Assembly: GCA_963169805.1 (NCBI GenBank)
Contig: CAUJDY010000040.1
Span: forward strand, 1 to 34,684
DNA from: Bdellovibrionota bacterium
GTDB taxonomy: Bacteria > Bdellovibrionota > Bdellovibrionia > Bdellovibrionales > JAEYZS01
Length of the DNA: 34,684 nt
Direction of reading: 5' to 3'
Below are positions 26,096 to 33,419 of this stretch, in pieces. A model generated the notes under the pieces. That model saw nothing but the letters and a program-made list of their open reading frames with translations, was not told the origin of the DNA and did not search any database. Each line of letters begins with the position of its first letter. Within the stretch, counting starts at the first letter, position 1. A program made the position numbers and the translations under genes.

Positions 26096-26527
26096 ATGAA
26101 ATTTTGGATATTAGGAATAATTTTGGTAGGAAGCTTTGCTTTGGCGGATTTAGATTCTGGGCACTATCAAGGAGTAGACTCTTCGGGGCTTTCTTGTGAG
26201 ATTTTAGTAGGAGATGTCAGTTTTGAAAATGGAGTTAAGCATCCCTTAAATGAAAGGGTCAGTGTAGTTGTAAATGGACAGGAGTGGTCACTTTCTCACC
26301 CCAAAGTTATTGATGAGGAGTCTGGTAAAGTTCGATTTAATCATAGTTATTTTGAAGCGACTATTTCTACAGCACGTGACGGAAAGTTTGGCGCACAATA
26401 TTTAAAAATGACAATTGATCACGATGCTGAACCCCATCGTCCTAAGGAGTATATTTACCTCAATGATAGCTACCGTGATTCAGTGAGCAGCACAAAAATT
26501 GAATGCAAATCACTAGTTAAAAGATAG
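26096..26527 (+). CDS. Small secreted hypothetical protein, 143 aa
   Basis: The signal peptide is clear (MKFWILGIILVGSFALA). The mature part of ~125 residues is beta-rich (GHYQGVDSSGLSCEILVG, EWSLSHPKVI, YLKMTIDHD) with two cysteines, C34 near the start and one near the end (KIECKSL), that could form a disulfide. No family is recognised. Its ribosome-binding site is a strong AAGGGGG, and a promoter with an operator-like dyad lies upstream, so it is probably a separately regulated, well-translated periplasmic or secreted protein. Confidence 0.75.
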   Translation: MKFWILGIILVGSFALADLDSGHYQGVDSSGLSCEILVGDVSFENGVKHPLNERVSVVVNGQEWSLSHPKVIDEESGKVRFNHSYFEATISTARDGKFGAQYLKMTIDHDAEPHRPKEYIYLNDSYRDSVSSTKIECKSLVKR

Positions 26528-26537
26528 GATCTATTTT

Positions 26538-26565
26538 TTAGGCAAATTCATCAGATTTTGCCTAA
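26538..26565 (+). terminator. Hairpin after the small secreted protein
   Basis: TTAGGCAAA (26538-26546) pairs with TTTGCCTAA (26557-26565) around a 10-base loop, 10 bases after the stop. No T run follows, so it may act as a 3' stabiliser instead. Further TGCCTAA and TAGGC elements within the next 60 bases could form alternative pairings. Confidence 0.45.
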
Positions 26566-26661
26566 ACCTCAGTCAACACTTTTTGTGGGACATCATTTTA
26601 TGCCTAAGTTGAAGGCGTTTATAGGCGGTAATTGATTATATCACTCATAAAAAAATATGAA

Positions 26662-26703
26662 CAAAAAGAGGGCAATCTTTCTTGACCCTCTTGGGGCTTT
26701 TTG
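26662..26703 (+). terminator. Hairpin with T-rich right arm before the TPR regulator
   Basis: Either AAGAGGG/CCCTCTT (26666-26672 with 26686-26692) or an outer CAAAAAG/CTTTTTG (26662-26668 with 26697-26703) plus AGGG/CCCT can pair; the two share bases and are alternatives. The right side ends GGGGCTTTTTG. It could be a terminator, or a leader structure of the regulator gene, which starts 40 bases on. Confidence 0.45.
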
Positions 26704-26743
26704 TGAAAACTAGGACCTACTTTTGATCAATGGTGGGGATTTC

Positions 26744-27844
26744 ATGGAAAGAGAAAATATAAGAGCGGAACATGAGCTTGCTAAGCTCTATGTCGACCGC
26801 GGAGATTTTCATATTGCCATCCACAAAGTCGAAAAATTATCAGACTATTATTTTGAAAAAAAAGATTTTGATAAATTTTTAGATTGTATAGTTGACCTCA
26901 TTAAAATGTATACTGAGCGCGACGAGTGCAACAAAATTGTTCAACTCAAAGAGCGTCTTCAAGATCTTGTGCTGAGAGACAACTTCCAGTTAACGGCATT
27001 CACTTACTATACCCTTGGAGTTTGTGAGGCTTGTAAGTCTAATTTTTCTGCAGCCCAAGATTACTTTCAAAAATCTTTATCAATTGCTCTTAAAGATAAT
27101 GATAAAAAGAATATGAGCTATGCGATAGCGGGTCTTGCCTACACTTACACACATTTAGGAAAATTATCTGAGGCGATTCAAGAACTGTATAACCTTAAAG
27201 TTTTTCTTGAAATCATTCCAATTCGTGATCTTCAAATTTCCTGCGAGATTTTTAATGGAGCTATTCTAAGAAAAATGGGGCAAACAGATCAAGCACTTGA
27301 AATTTTATGGAAGTGTTATGAAATTTTGAGAATTGAAAAAAATCATTATATGTCGATGCAGCTTCTCTATAATATTGGAATCACATACCAGGCTCGCGGA
27401 GACCAGCAAAATGCAAGATTGTATTTACAGCTCCTTAAAAAAAGTTTGGACACTAAGAATTTTATTCGTCTTATGAGAGATGTAGAAAGAAAATTATTAG
27501 AGTTAGGGTGTACAGACAAAGATGAATATGATCTTGTGTTTGATTCTTCGGGAAGTATTGTAACAGAAAAAAAGAGGGGAAAAATTGATTTTAATAATCA
27601 ATTTATCCTAATGGAGCTGCTGCAGCTGTTTGTTAAATATCCTGGACAGATTTTTTCAAAAGAAGAAATTGTAAAAAGAATTTGGAACGAATCTTACTCT
27701 CCATCGATACATGATAATAAAATCTATGTCACAATTAAAAGGCTTAGAAGTTTAATTGAGCCAGATCTTAATAACCCTAAATATATTTTTAGGGCAAAAA
27801 ATGGTTATTATTTAAATAGAGAATCAAAAATTCGATTACAATAA
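26744..27844 (+). CDS. TPR-containing regulator with C-terminal OmpR-type winged helix
   Basis: This is a cytoplasmic, probably DNA-binding protein of 366 aa. Residues ~1-240 are tandem TPR-like helix pairs (AFTYYTLGVCEACKSNFSAAQ, MSYAIAGLAYTYTHLGKLSE, LLYNIGITYQARGDQQNA). The C-terminal ~90 residues form a winged helix of the OmpR/PhoB effector type: LMELLQLFVKYPGQIFSKEE, then HDNKIYVTIKRLRSLIEPD as recognition helix region and YIFRAKNGYYLN as wing. There is no receiver domain. SARP-type regulators carry this domain at the N-terminus, so the order is reversed here. The ATG at 26744 follows GGTGGGG; a TTG at 26723 is the alternative. Targets are unknown. Confidence 0.85.
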   Translation: MERENIRAEHELAKLYVDRGDFHIAIHKVEKLSDYYFEKKDFDKFLDCIVDLIKMYTERDECNKIVQLKERLQDLVLRDNFQLTAFTYYTLGVCEACKSNFSAAQDYFQKSLSIALKDNDKKNMSYAIAGLAYTYTHLGKLSEAIQELYNLKVFLEIIPIRDLQISCEIFNGAILRKMGQTDQALEILWKCYEILRIEKNHYMSMQLLYNIGITYQARGDQQNARLYLQLLKKSLDTKNFIRLMRDVERKLLELGCTDKDEYDLVFDSSGSIVTEKKRGKIDFNNQFILMELLQLFVKYPGQIFSKEEIVKRIWNESYSPSIHDNKIYVTIKRLRSLIEPDLNNPKYIFRAKNGYYLNRESKIRLQ

Positions 27845-27846
27845 AG

Positions 27847-28545
27847 CTATGCAAGATCGAAAAGCAAAAACTCACTTTGGACTTTTGAGTGAATGTAAAG
27901 TGATGTTTCATTTTCAATCTGAATAGCATCTCCTGCTTTGAGAGTTTGATCTAGAACTTCGATTTCTCCAGATACAACTTGAATCCATACTCCATGTGAT
28001 TTGGAAATCTCAAATGAAAGTTGATCTAAGGCTTTTGGGCGTGCAATGTACAAGCAGGCGTTTTGTTGAATTGCAAGCGAGCCATCGCTACCATCAGGAG
28101 ATGCTACTTTTACAAGCTTTCCAGTGGAGAGTTGTTTTTCAAAAGATTTTTGACCATAACCTGGCTTAGTGCCAAACTTATTTGGCATAATCCAAATCTG
28201 GAGCAGATGAGTTTCTGAATCTGTTTTTTCATTAAACTCAGAGTGAGTAACTCCACTGCCAGCACTCATATGCTGAACTTCTCCAGGAACAATGACGGCT
28301 CTGTTTCCCATTGAGTCTTGATGTTCGAGGGCTCCTTGGACAATGTAAGTAATGATCTCCATATCGCTGTGTGGATGAGCTCCAAAGCCAGTGCCACCTT
28401 GTATTTTGTCTTCATTGATGACTCGAAGGGATTTAAATCCCATATACCTTGGGTCATAGTAACTACCAAATGAAAATGAATGGCGGGCTTGAAGCCAGCC
28501 GTGGTCAGCACTTCCTCTCTCCTGTGAGCGTCTAATTTTAAACAT
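27847..28545 (-). CDS. Pirin-family bicupin protein
   Basis: This belongs to the pirin/YhhW group of iron-binding double cupins, some of which open flavonols (quercetin 2,3-dioxygenase activity). The 232-aa product from the ATG at 28545 (AAGGAGG six bases before it) keeps the full metal set at the E. coli YhhW positions: H57 and H59 in GAHPHSDME, H101 and E103 in VTHSEF. A longer frame to 28566 is possible, but it lacks a ribosome-binding site. It converges on the TPR regulator with a two-base gap and is divergent from the operator-like dyad at 28601-28638, which may control it. Confidence 0.93.
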   Translation of the reverse strand: MFKIRRSQERGSADHGWLQARHSFSFGSYYDPRYMGFKSLRVINEDKIQGGTGFGAHPHSDMEIITYIVQGALEHQDSMGNRAVIVPGEVQHMSAGSGVTHSEFNEKTDSETHLLQIWIMPNKFGTKPGYGQKSFEKQLSTGKLVKVASPDGSDGSLAIQQNACLYIARPKALDQLSFEISKSHGVWIQVVSGEIEVLDQTLKAGDAIQIENETSLYIHSKVQSEFLLFDLA

Positions 28546-28600
28546 ATGTGCCTCCTTAATCTCCATAAAGTATCATCGCATTTTATATTAAAAAAACACT

Positions 28601-28638
28601 AATATTCTATAGTGTATTTCTATATACTACAGAATATT
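28601..28638. promoter_or_regulatory. 38-base operator-like dyad between pirin and lipoprotein genes
   Basis: AATATTCT (28601-28608) and AGAATATT (28631-28638) are perfect arms. Inside, TAGT/ACTA and TAT/ATA extend the symmetry with single mismatches. Size and symmetry suit a dimeric repressor of the MarR, HxlR or similar class. It sits in the divergent promoter region. Confidence 0.5.
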
Positions 28639-28648
28639 AGAGGTGAGT

Positions 28649-28705
28649 ATGAACATAGAACAGCAAGAAGCTCTAAGTGTAATTCAATCTGTGAGTCATC
28701 TTTGA
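28649..28705 (+). CDS. Short leader ORF, 18 codons
   Basis: The ATG at 28649 follows AGAGGTGAG and opens an 18-residue frame (MNIEQQEALSVIQSVSHL) that stops at 28703-28705, overlapping the TTG start of the lipoprotein in a TTGA. It may be a coupling leader peptide or the broken N-terminus of a lost regulator gene; the dyad just upstream fits the latter. Coding status is unproven. Confidence 0.35.
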   Translation: MNIEQQEALSVIQSVSHL

Positions 28706-29268
28706 AACGACTAAAATACATCTTACTATTGGCAGTATTTTTCTCTGTAACGGCTCTATTTTTTCAAAATTGCGGCAAAAATTATTCAAAAGAGAGTGGA
28801 GTGGTGAATGAAGTAAATGAGGCTCCTGTGATTTTGGCAAGCTTGGATCCTAATTGTCAATTAACCGAGGAAGAATTAGTTTCTGCTAATTGTGAGCTTG
28901 CTTCACGGGCTCTTGTTGAAGCTTCAAGTCTTATTAAATGTTCAGGTTTTGAGTTCGAAATTGTAACTATCAATTCGTCATTACAAGAGTTATCCCATAA
29001 TCAAGTAAGAAAAATTTTAATTTTAAAAGTTAATACAGCTGAGACATGCATCGCTCGTGTTCGCTACTCTGATGGCAAGTCCGCAGATTTATGTATCCAT
29101 GAAGGTCTACGGAACGGAAGGTCAGATCCAGCATGGCAGATCAGTCAACCAATTGTCTCTATTCACATGGTGCCTGCTTACTTAGAAGAATCTCAAGCAC
29201 ATGATTGGAAGAGTTGCATTGCCGTTGATAACAGTGTCGAAATTCCAGCTCATGTAAATAATCTTTGA
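28702..29268 (+). CDS. Lipoprotein with FQNCG lipobox, 188 aa
   Basis: The signal peptide MKRLKYILLLAVFFSVTALF ends at FQN-C24, and FFQNCG is a form common in Bdellovibrio lipoproteins. The mature part has ~165 residues, five further cysteines or more (CQLTEE, NCELAS, IKCSGF, ETCIAR, DLCIHE), and no recognised domain; it looks like a compact disulfide-bonded domain. The TTG at 28702 is chosen as start because it begins a normal signal peptide; the frame is open to 28612, but that extension would give 30 polar residues before the signal. The start overlaps the stop of the short leader ORF, suggesting coupled translation. Confidence 0.72.
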   Translation: MKRLKYILLLAVFFSVTALFFQNCGKNYSKESGVVNEVNEAPVILASLDPNCQLTEEELVSANCELASRALVEASSLIKCSGFEFEIVTINSSLQELSHNQVRKILILKVNTAETCIARVRYSDGKSADLCIHEGLRNGRSDPAWQISQPIVSIHMVPAYLEESQAHDWKSCIAVDNSVEIPAHVNNL

Positions 29269-29287
29269 AACGGAGATAGCATCCTTT

Positions 29288-30994
29288 TTATTCGGCAGAA
29301 TTTTTCTCATCAGGGATGAGATCAACCCGCCGTAATAAAAAACCTGCATTCGTATTTGCAGAGTCTGAGGTAAATTTGAAAGTCACCATACCTCTTAAGG
29401 GCGGGGTAGATAGGTTTGGATAGTTTCCGCTGTATGTGTATGATGTGCCGGATTCATTGAATACTTTTAAGTAGTCTTTGCGTTCCTCTAGTTTTACGGA
29501 GCCAAAGCGGAAGATTGCTTTGTACCCTTCTGGAACATAAAAGAGCCATGTAATGTCAGAGTTATTGGAATAAGGGTTTTCTGTTGAGATATCAAATTTA
29601 GAGGGTGTTGATATTCCCCAACGGTTCCATATTTTATCATTAGGATCAGAAGAGTATTTTTTATTTAAAAATACATGAACAAGAAACTTCCAGTTTAATG
29701 AAAAAGTTGAGGTTGGATTCAAGCTATATTCAAACTCATAGCTATTCCACAGATTTAGAACTCGAGGGTCTTGAGTTCGCATATAGAGGGAGTAAATCTG
29801 AAAAACTGACTCGTGCAATCTGAGATCTCGACTTGGGGTACTCCAATTTTCAAAGTTTTCGCTCTCAGGGTCACAAGTATTCTCCTGGCAAAAATTATAG
29901 CCATCCTGAATGACTGCGATTCTTCTTTCTAGCTGTTCTGCAACAGATTCTAGGCCTATTTTCATATCCAGATAATCTTGGTCTGCTTGGCTTGGAAACA
30001 TTCTACGGGTGACAGCTTGATAGAAAAATTCTCCAGGATTTATAAAGTCAGGTGAATATTGTTCTAATGAATATCCGCGCATCTCTTCTGGTGTTTTCAA
30101 CTGCCATGTAGATCCATTTTTATATGGCCACAAGAAGCGAACAATTCCTCCTTGCCCTTGTGGAGGAACAGAGCTTGGACGAAAATTTTCAACATTTAGG
30201 GGGCGGACTTTTCTTGGTGTTGTTGAGGACATAATCTTAATCGATGAGTTAGGACCAAGGGTATAAAACAAACGAGTATGCCCCGATGTGGCATTAAGTG
30301 TAAGATAAATGGCTCCAGGTATGAGAAACGTTGGCTGAATTTCTATGGGATATGTATCCAAGTTGAGAGTATGAGTAAACGTTGTAGAGGCTAAGTAATT
30401 TAATGCTGTTAAAAATAATTGATCTTCCCACCAGTTTTCATGAGAAGGTAGATTCGTCCAAGAGGCTCTTACAGTATCCTGAGTAAAAAGAGCATTCGTG
30501 CCTGCTAGTTGTGCGGCGGCGGGAAGTTGATTGTTTCTGGCAAAAATCCACCGAGATAAATAGGCTGCGTCTGCACAATCTGTTTCTAAGTTGTATTGTA
30601 CAAAGTACTGAGGAGAAAATTGGTTCGCAAACCAATTTTCAAATTCTTTTTCCCAGTACTCATCCCATTGTCGTGATACTGTCCAAATTGTTCTAGTCAC
30701 TCCAGGGAATTTAATTCCAACAGGGTTATGCGATCGAATAGTAGTTGTCTCGACAAAGTCATATGTTCGTTGGTGTACAAATTCGGAGGCTGTGGCTTTG
30801 TTGGTGAATTCGTGATGTTCAATCCGGTCTTGTAGATCACTTGTTTTTTGAATGAAGTAATCAGCAAACCACTTATCGTCTTCAGAATAGAGTATCCAAT
30901 ACTCGTTTTGATTTTGAGATTTTTTTTGCCATGTGGTTTGTGCAAAAAGATTAAAAGAGATGAAAAATAAAATTAACGTGATGCTTGCTCTCAT
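29288..30994 (-). CDS. Secreted hypothetical protein with Cys/His pair, 568 aa
   Basis: A signal peptide (residues 1-18, ending FNLFA) leads a large exported protein, Trp- and Tyr-rich, with no family I can name. LETDCADAAYLSRWIFAR places C140 at a helix start, and ATSGHTRLFYTLG puts H239 on a strand about 100 residues later, the order seen in papain-like (NlpC/P60, transglutaminase) folds. A second Cys pair (FCQENTCDPES) may be a disulfide. The C-terminal ~90 residues look like a beta domain (AIFRFGSVKLEERKDYLKVF). The ATG at 30994 has AGGAG nine bases upstream. The tRNA-Val gene lies 127 bases upstream on the same strand. Confidence 0.7.
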   Translation of the reverse strand: MRASITLILFFISFNLFAQTTWQKKSQNQNEYWILYSEDDKWFADYFIQKTSDLQDRIEHHEFTNKATASEFVHQRTYDFVETTTIRSHNPVGIKFPGVTRTIWTVSRQWDEYWEKEFENWFANQFSPQYFVQYNLETDCADAAYLSRWIFARNNQLPAAAQLAGTNALFTQDTVRASWTNLPSHENWWEDQLFLTALNYLASTTFTHTLNLDTYPIEIQPTFLIPGAIYLTLNATSGHTRLFYTLGPNSSIKIMSSTTPRKVRPLNVENFRPSSVPPQGQGGIVRFLWPYKNGSTWQLKTPEEMRGYSLEQYSPDFINPGEFFYQAVTRRMFPSQADQDYLDMKIGLESVAEQLERRIAVIQDGYNFCQENTCDPESENFENWSTPSRDLRLHESVFQIYSLYMRTQDPRVLNLWNSYEFEYSLNPTSTFSLNWKFLVHVFLNKKYSSDPNDKIWNRWGISTPSKFDISTENPYSNNSDITWLFYVPEGYKAIFRFGSVKLEERKDYLKVFNESGTSYTYSGNYPNLSTPPLRGMVTFKFTSDSANTNAGFLLRRVDLIPDEKNSAE

Positions 30995-31121
30995 GATGAA
31001 ATACTCCTGAGAGATATTTCGGATGTTTAAAAGCGGAAACAAACTGGTGTGAAGTCTGGATTGAAAAAGTCTTGAATTAAAATGAGACGGTCGATTTTTT
31101 AAGCTGATTTGAATGAAAAAC

Positions 31122-31197
31122 TGGTAGGGACTACCGGGCTCGAACCGATGACATCCACCTTGTAAGGGTGGCGCTCTACCAACTGAGCTAAGTCCCT
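31122..31197 (-). tRNA. tRNA-Val (TAC anticodon)
   Basis: This is a 76-base cloverleaf on the minus strand with an encoded CCA end. The acceptor AGGGACT pairs with AGTCCCT, discriminator A. The D arm is GCTC-AGTTGGTA-GAGC. The anticodon stem CCACC/GGTGG holds loop CTTACAA with anticodon TAC (plus-strand 31162-31164). The T arm ATCGG-TTCGAGC-CCGGT includes one G-T pair. A GTTTTTC run follows the CCA. Confidence 0.97.
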
Positions 31198-31211
31198 ATC
31201 GAAAGAATGAA

Positions 31212-31240
31212 GTTATAGAGTATAAAACAATCATTGCCAA
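31212..31240 (-). promoter_or_regulatory. Promoter of tRNA-Val
   Basis: On the minus strand, TTGGCA (31235-31240), a 17-base spacer and TATAAC (31212-31217) match sigma-70 hexamers at five of six positions each. They lie 15 bases before the tRNA 5' end. Confidence 0.75.
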
Positions 31241-31327
31241 GTTTTTTTTATAACCCATGAATAATTAATTAGTAAGTAAATTCAAATGGTTACGATCTTT
31301 ATTCTATTCTAGGTAAAAATGAGCAAA

Positions 31328-31347
31328 CGGATCAGTACGGATCAGTA
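31328..31347 (+). repeat. Tandem 10-base direct repeat CGGATCAGTA x2
   Basis: Two exact adjacent copies lie 48 bases upstream of the gene starting at 31395. The period of one helical turn is typical of sites for response regulators that bind side by side, so it may be an activator site for that gene. Confidence 0.4.
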
Positions 31348-31394
31348 GGGTTTAAGTAAAATGAGGGCCCTGGTTTTGCATTTTTATAGTTCCA

Positions 31395-32627
31395 ATGATT
31401 TTAAAACGCGTAAAGCTCGCTATATTGTTTTGTTTTCTAACACTAGTTGCCCAAATGGGGCTTTCTGGTGCATCTCACGCAAGTTCAAACCAATGCGCTG
31501 ATTACTTTCAGTATTCTAGAGTTGTTCATAATGTTTTTTATGAAGGTGATTACAGCCACATACTAGATACTATAGAGACACGATTTGCTCAGAGCAGTCG
31601 TCTTATTTTTGAATCAGAGAAGAAGGCTCCAAGAAGTCGTGAATCGGGCGAATTCTATGCTTCAAATGAGATGGATTGGCATCAAGCCCCAATTGATAAA
31701 ATTGTAGCGGATACGGTTATAGGTTTTGGAACCAATAATGTGTGGGATATTGCTGTTAGGAAAAATGCCAAAAGAATGATTATTGCAGACTGGTCCCCTA
31801 GGCCGCTCCTACTTCAAGAATATCTTTTGAGGCCACTCATTCTTATTTCTAAAAATCGTTTTCACTTCTTCCAAATGATAGGGGCTTTTTCAGAAGTAAC
31901 CCCTCAAGAAGGCCAAAGTTTAATGGAGGCTAGAAGAGGGGCTGCAGAACAAGTTCTTCGCACAATGGTATTAGATCAGAGATTTTCTGCAGAACATGTA
32001 GCAATGGTAGCTTCATATTTTAAGCTCAAGATAGAGGGTAAAGATTTAGCTCCAAGTTTTAGTAGTCAAAGAAGTCGTGAGTTAATTGAAGCACTAGAAG
32101 GTTATTACCACCAAAGGTATAATCCGCGCTCACTTATAGCAGATGGCGCGCACTCAGGCGTAATTAATGATCCGTTTTTTTCTTCATTTTCGTCTGAGCA
32201 AAGTTTTCAGATACTTCGTAGAATATTTGACGGCAATATTTATTACGCACGAACTGAATTTGACCATCCAGGTTTTTATGGCAAAGTAAGAGATCTCTTT
32301 TCATCTAATGAGTATGCGCTGACTGTTACAAATATTATAGATTTTGCATATGAAACTTATTCTCAGCCTGCGCTTGCCACCTTCCATCTCAGAAGGCTTG
32401 TTAAAATTGTACAAAGTAATTTACTTTCTCATGTAGATCAATCTGTGACCTTCTTTCAAACCAGAGGTACTGCATATGCTCATAATTATCAAAGAGAAGT
32501 ATTTAGTTTGCATACAAATCCAGAAGATATTCGCAGAATAAGATCTCCAGAAGAAGATTTTGATCCGATGAATGCACGTGACTTTGATGAGTTTGTAAAA
32601 AGATTTTTACGCTCTATGGGAAGATAA
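31395..32627 (+). CDS. Secreted hypothetical protein, CxxYF N-terminus, 410 aa
   Basis: A long signal peptide (residues 1-29, ending ASHA) is followed by SSNQCADYF, the signature shared by three other exported proteins here. Residues ~113-150 (IGFGTNNVWDIAV, then RMIIADWSPRPLLLQEYLL) have a Gly-turn and a strand ending in Asp, which loosely recalls a Rossmann or methyltransferase fold; this is weak. The rest is mostly helical with no recognised domain. No Shine-Dalgarno sequence precedes the ATG, and a TATAGT box lies only five bases upstream, so the message may be leaderless or nearly so. It converges on the 226-aa gene. Confidence 0.7.
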   Translation: MILKRVKLAILFCFLTLVAQMGLSGASHASSNQCADYFQYSRVVHNVFYEGDYSHILDTIETRFAQSSRLIFESEKKAPRSRESGEFYASNEMDWHQAPIDKIVADTVIGFGTNNVWDIAVRKNAKRMIIADWSPRPLLLQEYLLRPLILISKNRFHFFQMIGAFSEVTPQEGQSLMEARRGAAEQVLRTMVLDQRFSAEHVAMVASYFKLKIEGKDLAPSFSSQRSRELIEALEGYYHQRYNPRSLIADGAHSGVINDPFFSSFSSEQSFQILRRIFDGNIYYARTEFDHPGFYGKVRDLFSSNEYALTVTNIIDFAYETYSQPALATFHLRRLVKIVQSNLLSHVDQSVTFFQTRGTAYAHNYQREVFSLHTNPEDIRRIRSPEEDFDPMNARDFDEFVKRFLRSMGR

Positions 32628-32634
32628 TTAAAGA

Positions 32635-33315
32635 CTAAAGTTCAAAAAAAGTTGGCAGTCCATTTTCGGAAACCATCGCAAGGCTGTAATGGGCTGGAAG
32701 AAACCACGAGAGGGCTTGCAAAATACCTTCGTATTCCTCTGGCTTTGGGCTTCCAAATGATTCTGCAGAAAAGCAAAGATCAAAGTTTTTTTGGTCTTGA
32801 GAGAGCATGAGAATCTTTGGAGCCATGACGCCCTGTTGTTTTAAGAACTCTCTTAAGATGAGTCGAACATCATCTGGTAAAAAATCTTTTGAAGGTTCTC
32901 CCACATAAAAGGTTGTACCTGGTTGCAGTCTAACTTGATTGTCGTCATCGTGGTTACAACCTGGGCCATGAACGTGCGGAGTAAGTTCCGCAAAAAAACT
33001 TCCCGTTTTTATAAAGTTCCAAATCATTCCATATGTAAAAACATAATCAGGAAATTGTTTTTTAGGGTTTATAGCGACACCAACACCAGCTTTGTAAATC
33101 CAACTCAAAAGTTGAAAAATTGGTGTTGTGCTATCCTCTTTGATTTCAATGAACATATAAGGAAAATGATCGGGCCCTTCTTGTGGCGCATCAGATACCA
33201 AGGTAAAGAAGCAGTGTGGGAATTGATCCATGAAATCTTTCTCCCAACGTTCTTCTCTTTGTGCATTAGGAGTATTTAGTAGCTCAGCAAATTTTTTTTG
33301 ATCAAATTTAGACAT
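32635..33315 (-). CDS. Cytoplasmic hypothetical protein, His/Asp-rich loop, 226 aa
   Basis: There is no signal peptide or membrane segment. The protein is not recognised. A central loop, TPHVHGPGCNHDDD, has three His, one Cys and three Asp within 14 residues and would suit metal binding. The C-terminal third (YEGILQALSWFLPAHYSLAM) looks like a mixed alpha/beta domain. Some overall features (short strands with FFTLV, acidic surface) recall SseB-like proteins, but I would not assign that. It is flanked by two exported-protein genes on the other strand. Confidence 0.7.
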   Translation of the reverse strand: MSKFDQKKFAELLNTPNAQREERWEKDFMDQFPHCFFTLVSDAPQEGPDHFPYMFIEIKEDSTTPIFQLLSWIYKAGVGVAINPKKQFPDYVFTYGMIWNFIKTGSFFAELTPHVHGPGCNHDDDNQVRLQPGTTFYVGEPSKDFLPDDVRLILREFLKQQGVMAPKILMLSQDQKNFDLCFSAESFGSPKPEEYEGILQALSWFLPAHYSLAMVSENGLPTFFEL

Positions 33316-33373
33316 GTCCCTGAAATTAGGCGCTTTTTGTCACTTCGTCAATCTTGAGAACAACTAAGGTAAG

Positions 33374-33402
33374 TTTTAATTGATTAAAGATGGTCTTATA
33401 AT
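33374..33402 (+). promoter_or_regulatory. Likely promoter of the frameshifted secreted gene
   Basis: There is a perfect -10 TATAAT (33397-33402), with a poor -35 TTTTAA (33374-33379) 17 bases upstream. Transcription would start near 33409, which supports the ATG at 33420 as the translation start rather than the TTG at 33402. Confidence 0.5.
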
Positions 33403-33419
33403 TGCTCCTATTTGAAAAT

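Noticed and set aside
27831-27862. TTCGAT/ATCGAA inverted repeat at the junction of the TPR regulator and pirin genes
   Set aside because: The 6-base arms with a 19-base loop lie in coding sequence; too weak to call a terminator.
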